Below, piece after piece: positions 14,713 through 21,620 of a stretch of 44,072 nt of DNA; positions within the stretch are counted from its first letter, which is position 1; the number at the start of each line of letters is the position of its first letter. Source of the DNA: a virus; IMG/VR virus record IMGVR_UViG_3300022213_000012, positions 1 through 44,072 of that record; one strand, 5' to 3'. Under the pieces are notes generated by a model. The model did no database searches. It was not told the DNA's origin and worked only from the letters and a program-made list of their open reading frames with translations. A program made the translations under genes and the position numbers.

Positions 14713-15325
14713 TCATATTCGACAAGCCATCGTGGATGGACTAGACGCTCATGTAACTCAGCGCTACGGACAAGCGGGTGCCATATTCCACGATGAAAAC
14801 GAGTTTATTCCATTTGATGATCTGAATTTTAACAGCGAGTATGGTTATTTCCGCATCTCGCTATTACCCGACATCGAGCGAGACTGCACGAACGAAAACC
14901 CCGATACTCTGCATCTCGGCAAGGACTATTCGGAGGATTGGAAGCCGCTCATTTGGGCAGACGGGGGCGGGAATCTGGCGATGATTGGCGACCCCTGGAA
15001 CGCAGCCGATCTGTACCAGGCATTGCATGCGTACCTTTTTGGCGGCAGCCTGGACGCTGAGAAAATCAGCGAGAATGACCCCGCATGGGATTACATGAAA
15101 CGGATAGATTGGGCGATCGATGAATACCGAGAATACATTCCAGGCGCAAAGCGTCGCACCCGCGACCGCGTTGGCAACACCATTCGCGCAGCCGCCACTC
15201 GTGGTGCTATCCGAGGCGCTGTGCAGGATGACATTGGCAACTGGAAATTCCGCCCCGCGACATTTCGTGGCTGGCTGGTCAAAACAGCCAGGGAGACCCG
15301 CGGGCGAAAACAGCAGATCCAGTAA
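14699..15325 (+). CDS. Hypothetical protein
   Basis: The 208-residue product starts at ATG 14699, overlapping the IbrB-like stop by 14 bases; a weak GGCGGGAA lies upstream. The N-terminal half is acidic and aromatic (DENEFIPFDDLNFNSEYGYF), while the C-terminus is strongly basic and Ala/Arg-rich (GAKRRTRDRVGNTIRAAATR onward), which suggests nucleic-acid contact. No family is recognised. It closes the operon started at 11499, and a promoter follows after 18 bases. Confidence 0.65.
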   Translation: MNIRNHIRQAIVDGLDAHVTQRYGQAGAIFHDENEFIPFDDLNFNSEYGYFRISLLPDIERDCTNENPDTLHLGKDYSEDWKPLIWADGGGNLAMIGDPWNAADLYQALHAYLFGGSLDAEKISENDPAWDYMKRIDWAIDEYREYIPGAKRRTRDRVGNTIRAAATRGAIRGAVQDDIGNWKFRPATFRGWLVKTARETRGRKQQIQ

Positions 15326-15342
15326 TTCACCGCATCGACCGC

Positions 15343-15380
15343 TTGACAATTCCGCCCAGCCGTGATAGCATACGCTATCA
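15343..15380 (+). promoter_or_regulatory. Promoter with palindrome over the -10
   Basis: TTGACA (15343-15348), a 17-base spacer ending in GTGA, TAGCAT (15366-15371). TGATAGCATACGCTATCA (15363-15380) is an inverted repeat with 7-bp arms covering the -10, a probable operator. The gene at 15419 could regulate itself here. Confidence 0.75.
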
Positions 15381-15418
15381 ATGCAGACGAAAAACATATT
15401 TAGACACGAAAAGCTGAG

Positions 15419-15694
15419 ATGCTGATGAGCGACCTAACGAAACCGATATACTTCCGCCCGTCAGAACGCGATGTTCAGGTGCTTCGCCTCATCGCCGAGC
15501 GCAACCCAATATGGGCGGATAGTGGCGTGGATTTAGTGAGATTTGCATTGCAGGCATACGTGGTGCAGTACGGAGCGCAGAGCGAAGGCGCGAGAATCGA
15601 GCGCATGGAATCTGCGCTTGTGGCGGTAGGTGATCGGCTTGCTCTGCTCGAACGGTCGCTTGTCGAGATGCGGAGAGAGTCCAGAGGCGTATAA
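15419..15694 (+). CDS. Small helical protein, possible ribbon-helix-helix regulator
   Basis: Ninety-one residues from ATG 15419 (ATG 15425 is equally possible; neither has a strong ribosome site). The N-terminal KPIYFRPSERDVQVLRLIAE reads as a beta-strand followed by a helix, as in ribbon-helix-helix proteins. A second helix with VDLVRFALQAYVVQ and a coiled-coil tail (about 55-88) follow. It stands alone between a promoter with an operator palindrome and a set of strong hairpins, so an autoregulating DNA-binding protein is plausible. Confidence 0.6.
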   Translation: MLMSDLTKPIYFRPSERDVQVLRLIAERNPIWADSGVDLVRFALQAYVVQYGAQSEGARIERMESALVAVGDRLALLERSLVEMRRESRGV

Positions 15695-15708
15695 CCCTAG
15701 AGGTAAAA

Positions 15709-15863
15709 CTACAGTGGAACGAAACAGCGTTCCACTGTAGGTACAAAACCAAATACGGCCAGGAAAGAAGCTGGTTGCGTATTCGGCTCATGCATTATGG
15801 CATGAGATCGAAATTGGACGCAAGTTTTGGCCCTGGTCGTATAGAGACCGGGGTTTTTGTTTT
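15709..15863 (+). ncRNA. Structured RNA of four hairpins ending in a terminator
   Basis: Four stem-loops follow one another. H1: 13 bp, CTACAGTGGAACG (15709-15721) with 15728-15740. H2: AATACG/CGTATT plus GCCAG/CTGGT with a two-base bulge (15752-15783). H3: CTCATGC/GCATGAG (15787-15806). H4: CCCTGGTC/GACCGGGG (15831-15853), followed by TTTTTGTTTT. H4 is a classical terminator. The unit may be a small RNA processed from or started near the 15343 promoter, or an attenuating leader of the FtsK-like gene. No known RNA family is recognised. Confidence 0.6.
15831..15863 (+). terminator. Rho-independent terminator before the FtsK-like gene
   Basis: CCCTGGTC (15831-15838) pairs with GACCGGGG (15846-15853) around a 7-base loop; TTTTTGTTTT follows. 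It should end the short transcript from the 15343 promoter. The FtsK-like gene begins 14 bases later, so read-through or an internal promoter must supply it. Confidence 0.85.
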
Positions 15864-15876
15864 GGAGCGAGACGGG

Positions 15877-17394
15877 ATGATCCAGAAATTACAGGAATGG
15901 GCGCGACGGCTAATTGATGAACGCCAACAAAATGACACAGGTCGTTTTGATGCTCTAGCTCCCTCTGGTTGGCAGCCGGTGAATCGACCTGTGCCACAAG
16001 CGCGGCGCGTGCCGATGCTACGCTCGCAGGCGCAACGACCGGCCCCACAGTCGCAGCGCAGCCGACCGACTGCAACCAATCCGCTACTTAACCAAATCGT
16101 GACTGAAGCGCGGGCGATCCATGAGGAATTGCGGCGCCTGAATATCGACGCAGCGGTAGACCCGAAACGCTGCACCCCTGGCGGCAATCAGTTGGCATTT
16201 TACGGCATTGCCCTACAGGGCAAAACCAAAGCCGCGGATGTTGCCAGGGTTTTGCCTGAATTGTCCCGCGCCATCTCCCAGGCGCGACGGACGCGGGTAA
16301 CGCTGCGCTTTGACGAAATCACCCTGCGCCTAGAGGCTGAACATCCGCAGAAGCAGCCGCTCCACTGGACGCCGCGCCGTATGGAGATGACCCAGCCGCA
16401 CGCCATGACGTTGGGCATATCGCACCACAACGGCGCGCAACTGGTCACAGCGCGTTTTGACGATGCGCCTCACATTCTAGTAGCGGGTGAGACCGGCAGC
16501 GGTAAATCTGTTCTGCTGCGCAATCTGGTTACGTCCCTGGCCTACGCCACTTCACCCGACGATCTGCGCATCGCTATCATCGATTTGAAAAATGAGGACA
16601 TGATACCCTTTGCGAAGCTACCTCACATTGTGGCGTTCGCTGGCGACCGTGGCGCGGCGGTGGACGTAATCCAGATGATTCAGGCAGAGAAACAGGAGCG
16701 CATTGCAGACCCTAATCGCAAGCCGTATCGGTTATTGTTACTGGTCGATGAGCTTGCCCAGCTTGTACCGGTTAAGGGCGCGCTGGATAATTTGGGCGAC
16801 ATCATGAGTGTTGGTCGCAGCAAATCCATCAACGTCATTGCGGCAACACAATCGCCAACAGAGGATGGTGGCATGGGTTCTATGATGAAAGCCAACATTC
16901 CGCTACGTCTGATTGGTGCGGTGTCTGCGGGGCAATCCTACACAGCTACACGGCGCAAGAACGCGCAAGCCGACATGCTGCCGGGCAAGGGCGCATTCTT
17001 GTACATTGCCGGGGCGGAGTTGTATCGATTCCAGACGTTCATGCTGGACAGTGGCGACGTTGCCCGCGCCGTGAGAGAGATCCGGTCACGCTGGCGTCTT
17101 GCACCAGTTGCACCGGTGCAAAGACGGCCAGAGATTTCTCCAGAGGTAGCGCAGCTTGCACCACCCCTTGCACCGGTGCTGCACCACCCTGCACCGGTGC
17201 AAGCTGCACCAGTTGCACCACCTTTTCCGCTTGACGAAAAGCGACCGCTAACGATGGCTGAGGCGGCGCTGGTCCAGGCGTTGGCAGAAGGCGGTGAGAG
17301 TCTGAATGCCATTTGCCACTATGTCTATGGCGCAAAATCGTCACGTTATATGCGCTGGATCAACGAGGCTATCGGAGGTAAAGATGCACAGTGA
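15877..17394 (+). CDS. FtsK/SpoIIIE-type DNA translocase
   Basis: The 505-residue protein starts at ATG 15877, after the terminator. No membrane domain precedes the motor. The alpha/beta motor has Walker A GETGSGKSV, Walker B LLLLVDELAQL and VIAATQSP as the sensor region. An Ala/Pro-rich linker (LAPVAPV repeats) precedes a C-terminal winged-helix-like domain (LTMAEAALVQALAEGGESLN onward) like the FtsK gamma domain, which reads DNA sequence. It may pump double-stranded DNA for segregation or transfer, as in actinobacterial TraB proteins. The genes after it encode membrane proteins, which could form its pore or anchor. The next start overlaps it by 11 bases. Confidence 0.88.
   Translation: MIQKLQEWARRLIDERQQNDTGRFDALAPSGWQPVNRPVPQARRVPMLRSQAQRPAPQSQRSRPTATNPLLNQIVTEARAIHEELRRLNIDAAVDPKRCTPGGNQLAFYGIALQGKTKAADVARVLPELSRAISQARRTRVTLRFDEITLRLEAEHPQKQPLHWTPRRMEMTQPHAMTLGISHHNGAQLVTARFDDAPHILVAGETGSGKSVLLRNLVTSLAYATSPDDLRIAIIDLKNEDMIPFAKLPHIVAFAGDRGAAVDVIQMIQAEKQERIADPNRKPYRLLLLVDELAQLVPVKGALDNLGDIMSVGRSKSINVIAATQSPTEDGGMGSMMKANIPLRLIGAVSAGQSYTATRRKNAQADMLPGKGAFLYIAGAELYRFQTFMLDSGDVARAVREIRSRWRLAPVAPVQRRPEISPEVAQLAPPLAPVLHHPAPVQAAPVAPPFPLDEKRPLTMAEAALVQALAEGGESLNAICHYVYGAKSSRYMRWINEAIGGKDAQ
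17099..17215. repeat. Cluster of TGCACCGGTGCA palindromes in the FtsK-like gene
   Basis: TTGCACCGGTGCAA at 17108-17121 is a 14-bp perfect palindrome; near copies are at 17168-17179 and 17190-17202. Further half-sites (TTGCACC, CTGCACC) fill the stretch. It encodes the Ala/Pro linker, so protein repeats explain part of it, but the palindromic form is not required by the code. Confidence 0.75.
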
Positions 17395-17863
17395 CAGAAT
17401 GTGGGGATTTATGACCGTCGTTGCCATCCTGGGCTTTATTGCGCTCAGTGTATCGTGGCTGCAAGGGTCAATCGGCATCGACAAGACACTCTTGACGATT
17501 GGCGCATTAGTTGGCGTGATCGTATTCGCAGGAGGCGGCATTTTCGCCTACAGCGTCCAGCGGATCACGCTCGATTCTGTGACGCGATTCAACCAACGCG
17601 ACGCAATGACCGACCGATACCGCCAAGCGACGTTCAAGGAATTGGCGCGCGGTGAGTCGGCTCAGGTGCGCGCCGATGCACAACTACGCGTGTTGGATGC
17701 GCGCCGGGTTGACAAGCTGGCACAGCAGCGCGCGCGGCTCTTGGTAGACACACGCCAACAACAACAGGCGCAACAGCGTAACGCCTGGGACGCCAGCGAG
17801 CAGGACTTCGCCGGGTGGGGCGATGGCAATCAGCAGGATGCCCTTTACGATGTGATGGAGTAA
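17384..17863 (+). CDS. Membrane protein with two N-terminal helices
   Basis: The 159-residue product starts at ATG 17384, behind CGGAGGTAAAG. Two membrane helices (VVAILGFIALSVSWLQG and LLTIGALVGVIVFAGGGIFA) are followed by a long charged helix with Arg/Gln-rich sequence and an acidic tail (EQDFAGWGDGNQQDALYDVM). The cytoplasmic coiled coil may contact the FtsK-like motor encoded just upstream, overlapping by 11 bases. Function unknown. Confidence 0.75.
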   Translation: MHSDRMWGFMTVVAILGFIALSVSWLQGSIGIDKTLLTIGALVGVIVFAGGGIFAYSVQRITLDSVTRFNQRDAMTDRYRQATFKELARGESAQVRADAQLRVLDARRVDKLAQQRARLLVDTRQQQQAQQRNAWDASEQDFAGWGDGNQQDALYDVME

Positions 17864-17866
17864 ACC

Positions 17867-18409
17867 ATGATAGGCAACTTGTTGGGTAACATTCTGGGCG
17901 ACGTGGCTGGCGATCTGGCAAAGGACGCCAAAGGAATGGCTGACGAACTGAGACACGGCACGCGGACGCGCACAATCACGGTGGCAAAAGCCTACTGTAC
18001 ACCAGCGCGCAATATTATCACTGGAGCGCTGCAACCATACGGCGTTCGCATCTACGGCTATCGTGAGTATGCGCGCTTCACCTCACCCCGCGCCTGGCTG
18101 CGCGCCCAGGGCATAACTGGCGATGAACCACAGGCGCAACAATTGCCGATGGCTACCTTTGCTGACGTGACCGTTAGCGAACGGGCAGCAGCGTGGGCGG
18201 AATATTTACTACTGCGCACCGGAAAACTGTATGTTCCTGGGCAATATGTCAACCGGCGCAATCAGACATGGGCGGAGCGTCACGGCGGAAAGATGCCGCC
18301 TCAGTGGGACAAAGGCGAGCCGATGATAGAGGCCAGTTGCGGCGCGGGCAGGGATGCATGGCAGGGGGTTAGGGATGCAATGAAGAAAGCTAGAGAGAAA
18401 AAGAAATGA
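17867..18409 (+). CDS. Hypothetical protein of the FtsK cluster
   Basis: The 180-residue product starts at ATG 17867, three bases after the upstream stop. An amphipathic Gly-rich N-terminus (MIGNLLGNILGDVAGDLAKD) precedes a soluble region with a helix pair (SPRAWLRAQG and RAAAWAEYLLLRTGKLYVPG). The C-terminus is Lys-rich. The N-terminus could sit on a membrane surface. No family is recognised. Confidence 0.7.
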   Translation: MIGNLLGNILGDVAGDLAKDAKGMADELRHGTRTRTITVAKAYCTPARNIITGALQPYGVRIYGYREYARFTSPRAWLRAQGITGDEPQAQQLPMATFADVTVSERAAAWAEYLLLRTGKLYVPGQYVNRRNQTWAERHGGKMPPQWDKGEPMIEASCGAGRDAWQGVRDAMKKAREKKK

Positions 18410-18759
18410 CCACAATAACATTTGCTCTATGTCTCGCTATGGCCGTTGCATCCTGTGAGGCTGGCCTGTTCGACCTGATGCCGACCAGCATCGCCAGCGT
18501 GTCGGCCATAGCCGGCCTGTTCGTCTCAGGTATTCCAGAGTTACAGCCGCTCCTGTCTGATGCTGTCGGCCTATCGATGCTGTCGTTGGTCGTAATCGCT
18601 TCCGGTCTTGCCTATCACATCATGCTGCGCAATGCCCGACCGCTGGCGGGCGCCGGGAAAGCCTGGCGCCGGGCGGCGATGGCGTGGCGAGCGCCCGGCG
18701 CCTACTGGGCATGGGGCTGGCAATCAAGACGGTTGGCGTTCTGTGTAGTGTGGAGGTAA
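18406..18759 (+). CDS. Membrane protein
   Basis: The 117-residue protein starts at ATG 18406, overlapping the preceding stop as ATGA. Three hydrophobic segments: TFALCLAMAVASCEAGLFDL (possible signal or helix), IASVSAIAGLFVSGI, and LSMLSLVVIASGLAYHIML; a basic aromatic tail with RRAAMAWRAP follows. It lies in the membrane-protein train after the FtsK-like gene. No family is recognised. Confidence 0.72.
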   Translation: MTTITFALCLAMAVASCEAGLFDLMPTSIASVSAIAGLFVSGIPELQPLLSDAVGLSMLSLVVIASGLAYHIMLRNARPLAGAGKAWRRAAMAWRAPGAYWAWGWQSRRLAFCVVWR

Positions 18760-18760
18760 T

Positions 18761-18859
18761 ATGATTCTGTTGGCGTCGATGAAGCTGCTGGGCTGGCTAA
18801 TGATGATCTTGGTAGTGGTTGCACTATGCGCGTGGCTTGGGGGTGATCATGAAATTTGA
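18761..18859 (+). CDS. 32-residue membrane peptide
   Basis: ATG 18761 stands behind GTGGAGGTAAT, one of the best ribosome sites of the region, one base after the previous stop. The peptide is a single helix (MILLASMKLLGWLMMILVVV, then ALCAWLGGDHEI). It ends 11 bases inside the next gene. Such tiny proteins often regulate larger membrane partners; which one is unknown. Confidence 0.65.
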   Translation: MILLASMKLLGWLMMILVVVALCAWLGGDHEI

Positions 18860-19571
18860 TGCAATCAAGATATTAAAGTCTCAAAATGCAGTCGTTGCAG
18901 TTTTGGTGCTTGCGCTTTTTGCGCAGATGCCGCACGCTGCAAGCGTCTTCTATCGCTATTCGCACACGCAAAATCTATGGGTCGCGTTGCAGTCCATCGG
19001 CTTTGCAGTTGCGCTAGAGGTTGCAGTGTTAGTGTTCGTGGTGCGCGGCAGCATCCAAACATCCTGGGGGTTTGCAGGGTTCAGCATTGCAGTCAATGCT
19101 GCATACTACAGCGAGGGCAGTCTATCCGTTTTATCCTCAGTTGCAGCATGGCCGTTCTGGTTGCTCAGTGCAGGTCTTCCTGTGGCTATTGCGCTCTACA
19201 GTCACGAGGTTGCAGACAAGACTGCAATAGCGCAAGTAGCGCAACCGGAAGCGCAGCCGCCGTTGCGCTTTGTGACTGATAACATGCAGGTTGTTGCAGC
19301 CAATATGCAGATTGCTGCAATGGGGCGCAAAGAGACTGCAGCCGGCGATTGCAGCACTGCAATTGATAGCGCAAACACTGCAACAGATCCTGCAGCATCG
19401 CTACAAGGCACTGCAAGCGCCGGCTGCAGCACTGCAATTACGGAGCGCCAGAGCGCAATCTTGCAGATGCGCTCTGAGGGTCAGACTCGCAAACAGATTG
19501 CAGCATTGTTTGGTATAGCGTTGCGCACGGTGGATAATGAAATCAAGATTGCGCGGTCGGTAGCGGGGTAA
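18849..19571 (+). CDS. Membrane protein with C-terminal helix-turn-helix, TGCA-rich gene
   Basis: The 240-residue product starts at ATG 18849. Four or so membrane helices fill residues 14-125 (VVAVLVLALFAQM, LWVALQSIGFAVALEVAVLV, a third near WGFAGFSIAV, a fourth at AAWPFWLLSAGLPVAIALY). A polar linker leads to an HTH at the end: SAILQMRSEGQTRKQIAALF, then GIALRTVDNEI. The gene contains 28 copies of TGCA in 723 bases, mostly as TTGCAG or CTGCAA, far more than its neighbours. Membrane layout plus HTH is that of a membrane-bound regulator, perhaps like SpdB-type transfer proteins. Confidence 0.78.
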   Translation: MKFDAIKILKSQNAVVAVLVLALFAQMPHAASVFYRYSHTQNLWVALQSIGFAVALEVAVLVFVVRGSIQTSWGFAGFSIAVNAAYYSEGSLSVLSSVAAWPFWLLSAGLPVAIALYSHEVADKTAIAQVAQPEAQPPLRFVTDNMQVVAANMQIAAMGRKETAAGDCSTAIDSANTATDPAASLQGTASAGCSTAITERQSAILQMRSEGQTRKQIAALFGIALRTVDNEIKIARSVAG

Positions 19572-19574
19572 GAA

Positions 19575-20024
19575 ATGTCCTGGGGAGTCCATCAAACCGA
19601 AGGCTGGCAGCAGAGGATCATCGCCGCTGCAACCGCGCAGGGGACGCTTGGTGAGCTTTGTTGGTTTATCCAGTCGTACCGCCCGCTGTCAAAGAGCGAG
19701 CGACGCGGCTTGACCCAAGAGCAAATCGTGAATGCCCAGTATCGCACCGCTGCCTGGCCAGGCGACTGGGTTCCCTACGTCCCGGTCGGCGATTGCCCAA
19801 ACGTCAGCCGGATATGGGCGGAAATGTTAGCCGGGATGTTTGCCGCCAGCAACCTCGATGACTACCGCTTTCACGCTGCGCTTTGCCTACGCAGCGAGTT
19901 AGAGAAGGTGCCGCTGCGCTATGAGTTTGGCGAGCCGTTCGATTGCGTCTGTGCTGTGTGTGGTGCGGTTGTGTTGGACCATACGCCGGATGTGAATATC
20001 TGCGAGAGGTGCGCCAATGGCTAA
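19575..20024 (+). CDS. Hypothetical protein with C-terminal zinc ribbon
   Basis: The 149-residue protein starts at ATG 19575. The N-terminus is mainly helical with aromatic residues (AQGTLGELCWFIQSYRPLSK). CVCAVCGAVVLDHTP and CERCANG at the C-terminus form a CxxC...CxxC zinc ribbon. It overlaps the following gene by eight bases. No family is recognised; a nucleic-acid or protein-binding accessory protein is possible. Confidence 0.72.
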   Translation: MSWGVHQTEGWQQRIIAAATAQGTLGELCWFIQSYRPLSKSERRGLTQEQIVNAQYRTAAWPGDWVPYVPVGDCPNVSRIWAEMLAGMFAASNLDDYRFHAALCLRSELEKVPLRYEFGEPFDCVCAVCGAVVLDHTPDVNICERCANG

Positions 20025-20454
20025 CGGTCGCACACACGCCGCTTACTCTGCTCCAGTTGCCACGGTGATCACCATCGCTTGCGGCATTGCAGCGGCAACA
20101 GTCCACCCAGCGCTGTTCGCCCCGGCCATCGGCGCTTGGGCTGCGCACATCGCCACACCCGACCTCGACCACGAATGGACGACCTATGACGAGCAGCGCA
20201 TCTACCGACTGTCCCCGGCACTTGGCACAGTCTGGCGTCTATACTGGATGCCCTACGAGCGGCTGGCCGCCCACCGGGGACGGTCGCACACACTACCGTG
20301 GGGAACGTTCGACCGCTTCGCCCTGCTGTTTTGGTTGCCGATAGCGTTCACGGTCTGGCACTGGGGAGCGCTGGCAATGGCATGGTGGACGCTGGCGTTC
20401 GCTGGGCAATGCGCCGTGGATGCTGTGCATCTGTGGCTAGATGGGATGATATAA
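20017..20454 (+). CDS. DUF2227-like metal-binding membrane protein
   Basis: The 145-residue protein has the metal-site pattern of DUF2227/YdjM-like membrane hydrolases: ATPDLDHEW, HRGRSHTLPWGTF and DAVHLWLDGM, with His and Asp ligands. Three hydrophobic segments carry them (about 12-48, 101-120 and 119-137). Such proteins are common near phage and plasmid genes; their substrate is unknown. The gene ends the membrane-protein train. The start overlaps the upstream gene. Confidence 0.78.
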   Translation: MANGRTHAAYSAPVATVITIACGIAAATVHPALFAPAIGAWAAHIATPDLDHEWTTYDEQRIYRLSPALGTVWRLYWMPYERLAAHRGRSHTLPWGTFDRFALLFWLPIAFTVWHWGALAMAWWTLAFAGQCAVDAVHLWLDGMI

Positions 20455-20467
20455 ATAAGGAGAAAGT

Positions 20468-20503
20468 ATGATTTATTTAGATATTGAAACGGCGGTACTA
20501 TAG
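20468..20503 (+). pseudogene. Eleven-codon frame like the start of a DEDD exonuclease
   Basis: ATG 20468 stands behind AAGGAGAAAGT and reads MIYLDIETAVL before TAG. YLDIET is the exonuclease motif I (Exo I) that opens many phage DNA polymerases and DnaQ-like exonucleases. Nothing of the rest of such a gene follows; a promoter begins 16 bases later. This may be the stump of a deleted polymerase or exonuclease gene. Eleven residues make the match weak. Confidence 0.4.
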
Positions 20504-20518
20504 CAAGATTTTCTCCAT

Positions 20519-20548
20519 TTGACAACCCCCCTGCCAACGCGCTACAAT
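20519..20548 (+). promoter_or_regulatory. Rightward promoter
   Basis: TTGACA (20519-20524), an 18-base spacer and TACAAT (20543-20548). It lies upstream of the last rightward gene, which has its own terminator, so the unit 20519-20806 is independent. Confidence 0.7.
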
Positions 20549-20608
20549 ACCCGCGCCGGCAAACAACTAAATGTCAACCTTTATTCTATTCACCGGAGGA
20601 TGCAGCCT

Positions 20609-20716
20609 ATGAGAAAATCGCGTGTAGAGTGGAGTAGGTCAAGGCGACGTGGAATCGTTATTCCCGATTCAGGCAGAGCCATTTTGAGGACATGGCTCAG
20701 GCGCCAATTGAGGTAG
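20609..20716 (+). CDS. 35-residue basic protein
   Basis: ATG 20609 follows GGAGGA at eight bases. The peptide is very basic (MRKSRVEWSRSRRRGIVIPD and ILRTWLRRQLR), with a hydrophobic turn in the middle. A nucleic-acid-binding role is possible. It has its own promoter and terminator, so it is probably expressed separately from the FtsK cluster, perhaps in the lysogen. Confidence 0.55.
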   Translation: MRKSRVEWSRSRRRGIVIPDSGRAILRTWLRRQLR

Positions 20717-20775
20717 TTGTTAGGTAGTTGTGTCGCGTTATCAGCAGTTTGGCTACAAAGATACGTAAATGTTAC

Positions 20776-20806
20776 AGCCCAGGTCATTCATTGACCTGGG
20801 CTTTTT
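20776..20806 (+). terminator. Rho-independent terminator at the meeting point of the two arms
   Basis: AGCCCAGGTCA (20776-20786) and TGACCTGGGCT (20792-20802) form an 11-bp stem around TTCAT, followed by a run of T. It ends rightward transcripts. The late operon arrives from the other side; the hairpin could slow it too, but lacks a T-run in that direction. Confidence 0.9.
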
Positions 20807-20811
20807 ATTGC

Positions 20812-21174
20812 CTACGGCGCCTCAGTCTCCTGACACCAGGCGCAATCGCTCACGTAAAACAACTTGCCCACGGTCAGCCATGAGACGCTTGACAGGTCGT
20901 ACCTCTTCGGCGTGGTATCACCCGACAGCGTGATCGTCTCATTCTCAGCGTCGGCGTCTTCGAGCGTGCCACTACCGATATACCACAGCCAACGGTAGCG
21001 GTGAACAAAGAAATGATTCTCGTCCTCGCCGGCCTGGAGCTTCGCCGACGGATAGCCGCGCAGGGCGTCCCCTGTAATGTCGTGGATAGCATTCAGGCTA
21101 TCGCTATATTTATTCATATCGGCGGCAACGGGTATATCGCCGTGAGACCACCGCTTGGGAACCTGGTAGCTCAT
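20812..21174 (-). CDS. Tail-tip or receptor-side protein
   Basis: The 120-residue protein is the last gene of the late operon. Its N-terminus (VPKRWSHGDIPVAADMNKYS and SLNAIHDITG) follows the same scheme as the upstream 149-residue protein: a short basic/polar strand, then an asparagine-containing helix that in phages often docks onto the tail. The C-terminus is beta-rich with Cys-x-x-Cys (CAWC). Position after the hub gene supports a tip or fibre part. Its stop lies next to a terminator. Confidence 0.6.
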   Translation of the reverse strand: MSYQVPKRWSHGDIPVAADMNKYSDSLNAIHDITGDALRGYPSAKLQAGEDENHFFVHRYRWLWYIGSGTLEDADAENETITLSGDTTPKRYDLSSVSWLTVGKLFYVSDCAWCQETEAP

Positions 21175-21620
21175 AAGGTGGTGTTATCCGACTCCAGAAA
21201 GTAATCTACTTTGATTGTCCCACCCACAGCCCACTGCACATCGACGTACATCTCATAGAACGCGCCCACCGCCGGCACGCTCGCTAGCGCTTGCAGGTCG
21301 ATGTATCCCGCCCAGGTATACGTGGCGCTGCGGTTGGTTGGATCGTGGTAGCCCAGCACGCCGTTGACGTAGATATAAAAATCCGCGGTTTCGTTGCTCG
21401 TGATGCGCACCTTGTAATGCAGGTAGCGTCCCTCGCGTCGTTTCGTCCAGGTGCGCGAGACATGATTGCCGCCGGCGTCGGTGAACGTGTCCGACGTGAA
21501 TGGGGCATTAACCCCGCTCACGATGCCGTGTAAGAACTCGACATCATCGCTCAGAATATTTAGTTGCGATGCACTCAAGACGTTGCCGTCGGCAAATGTC
21601 GGCGGTGTGGTGTAAGCCAT
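21171..21620 (-). CDS. Tail-tip or receptor-binding protein
   Basis: The 149-residue protein begins MAYTTPPTFADGNVLSASQL, a start common in phage tail proteins whose N-terminal helix attaches to the baseplate. A beta-sandwich-like domain follows (HYKVRITSNETADFYIYVNG, YTWAGYIDLQALASVPAVGA), a carbohydrate-binding-like fold by appearance. It overlaps its downstream neighbour by four bases and touches the hub gene. A role in host recognition is likely from position. Confidence 0.7.
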   Translation of the reverse strand: MAYTTPPTFADGNVLSASQLNILSDDVEFLHGIVSGVNAPFTSDTFTDAGGNHVSRTWTKRREGRYLHYKVRITSNETADFYIYVNGVLGYHDPTNRSATYTWAGYIDLQALASVPAVGAFYEMYVDVQWAVGGTIKVDYFLESDNTTL

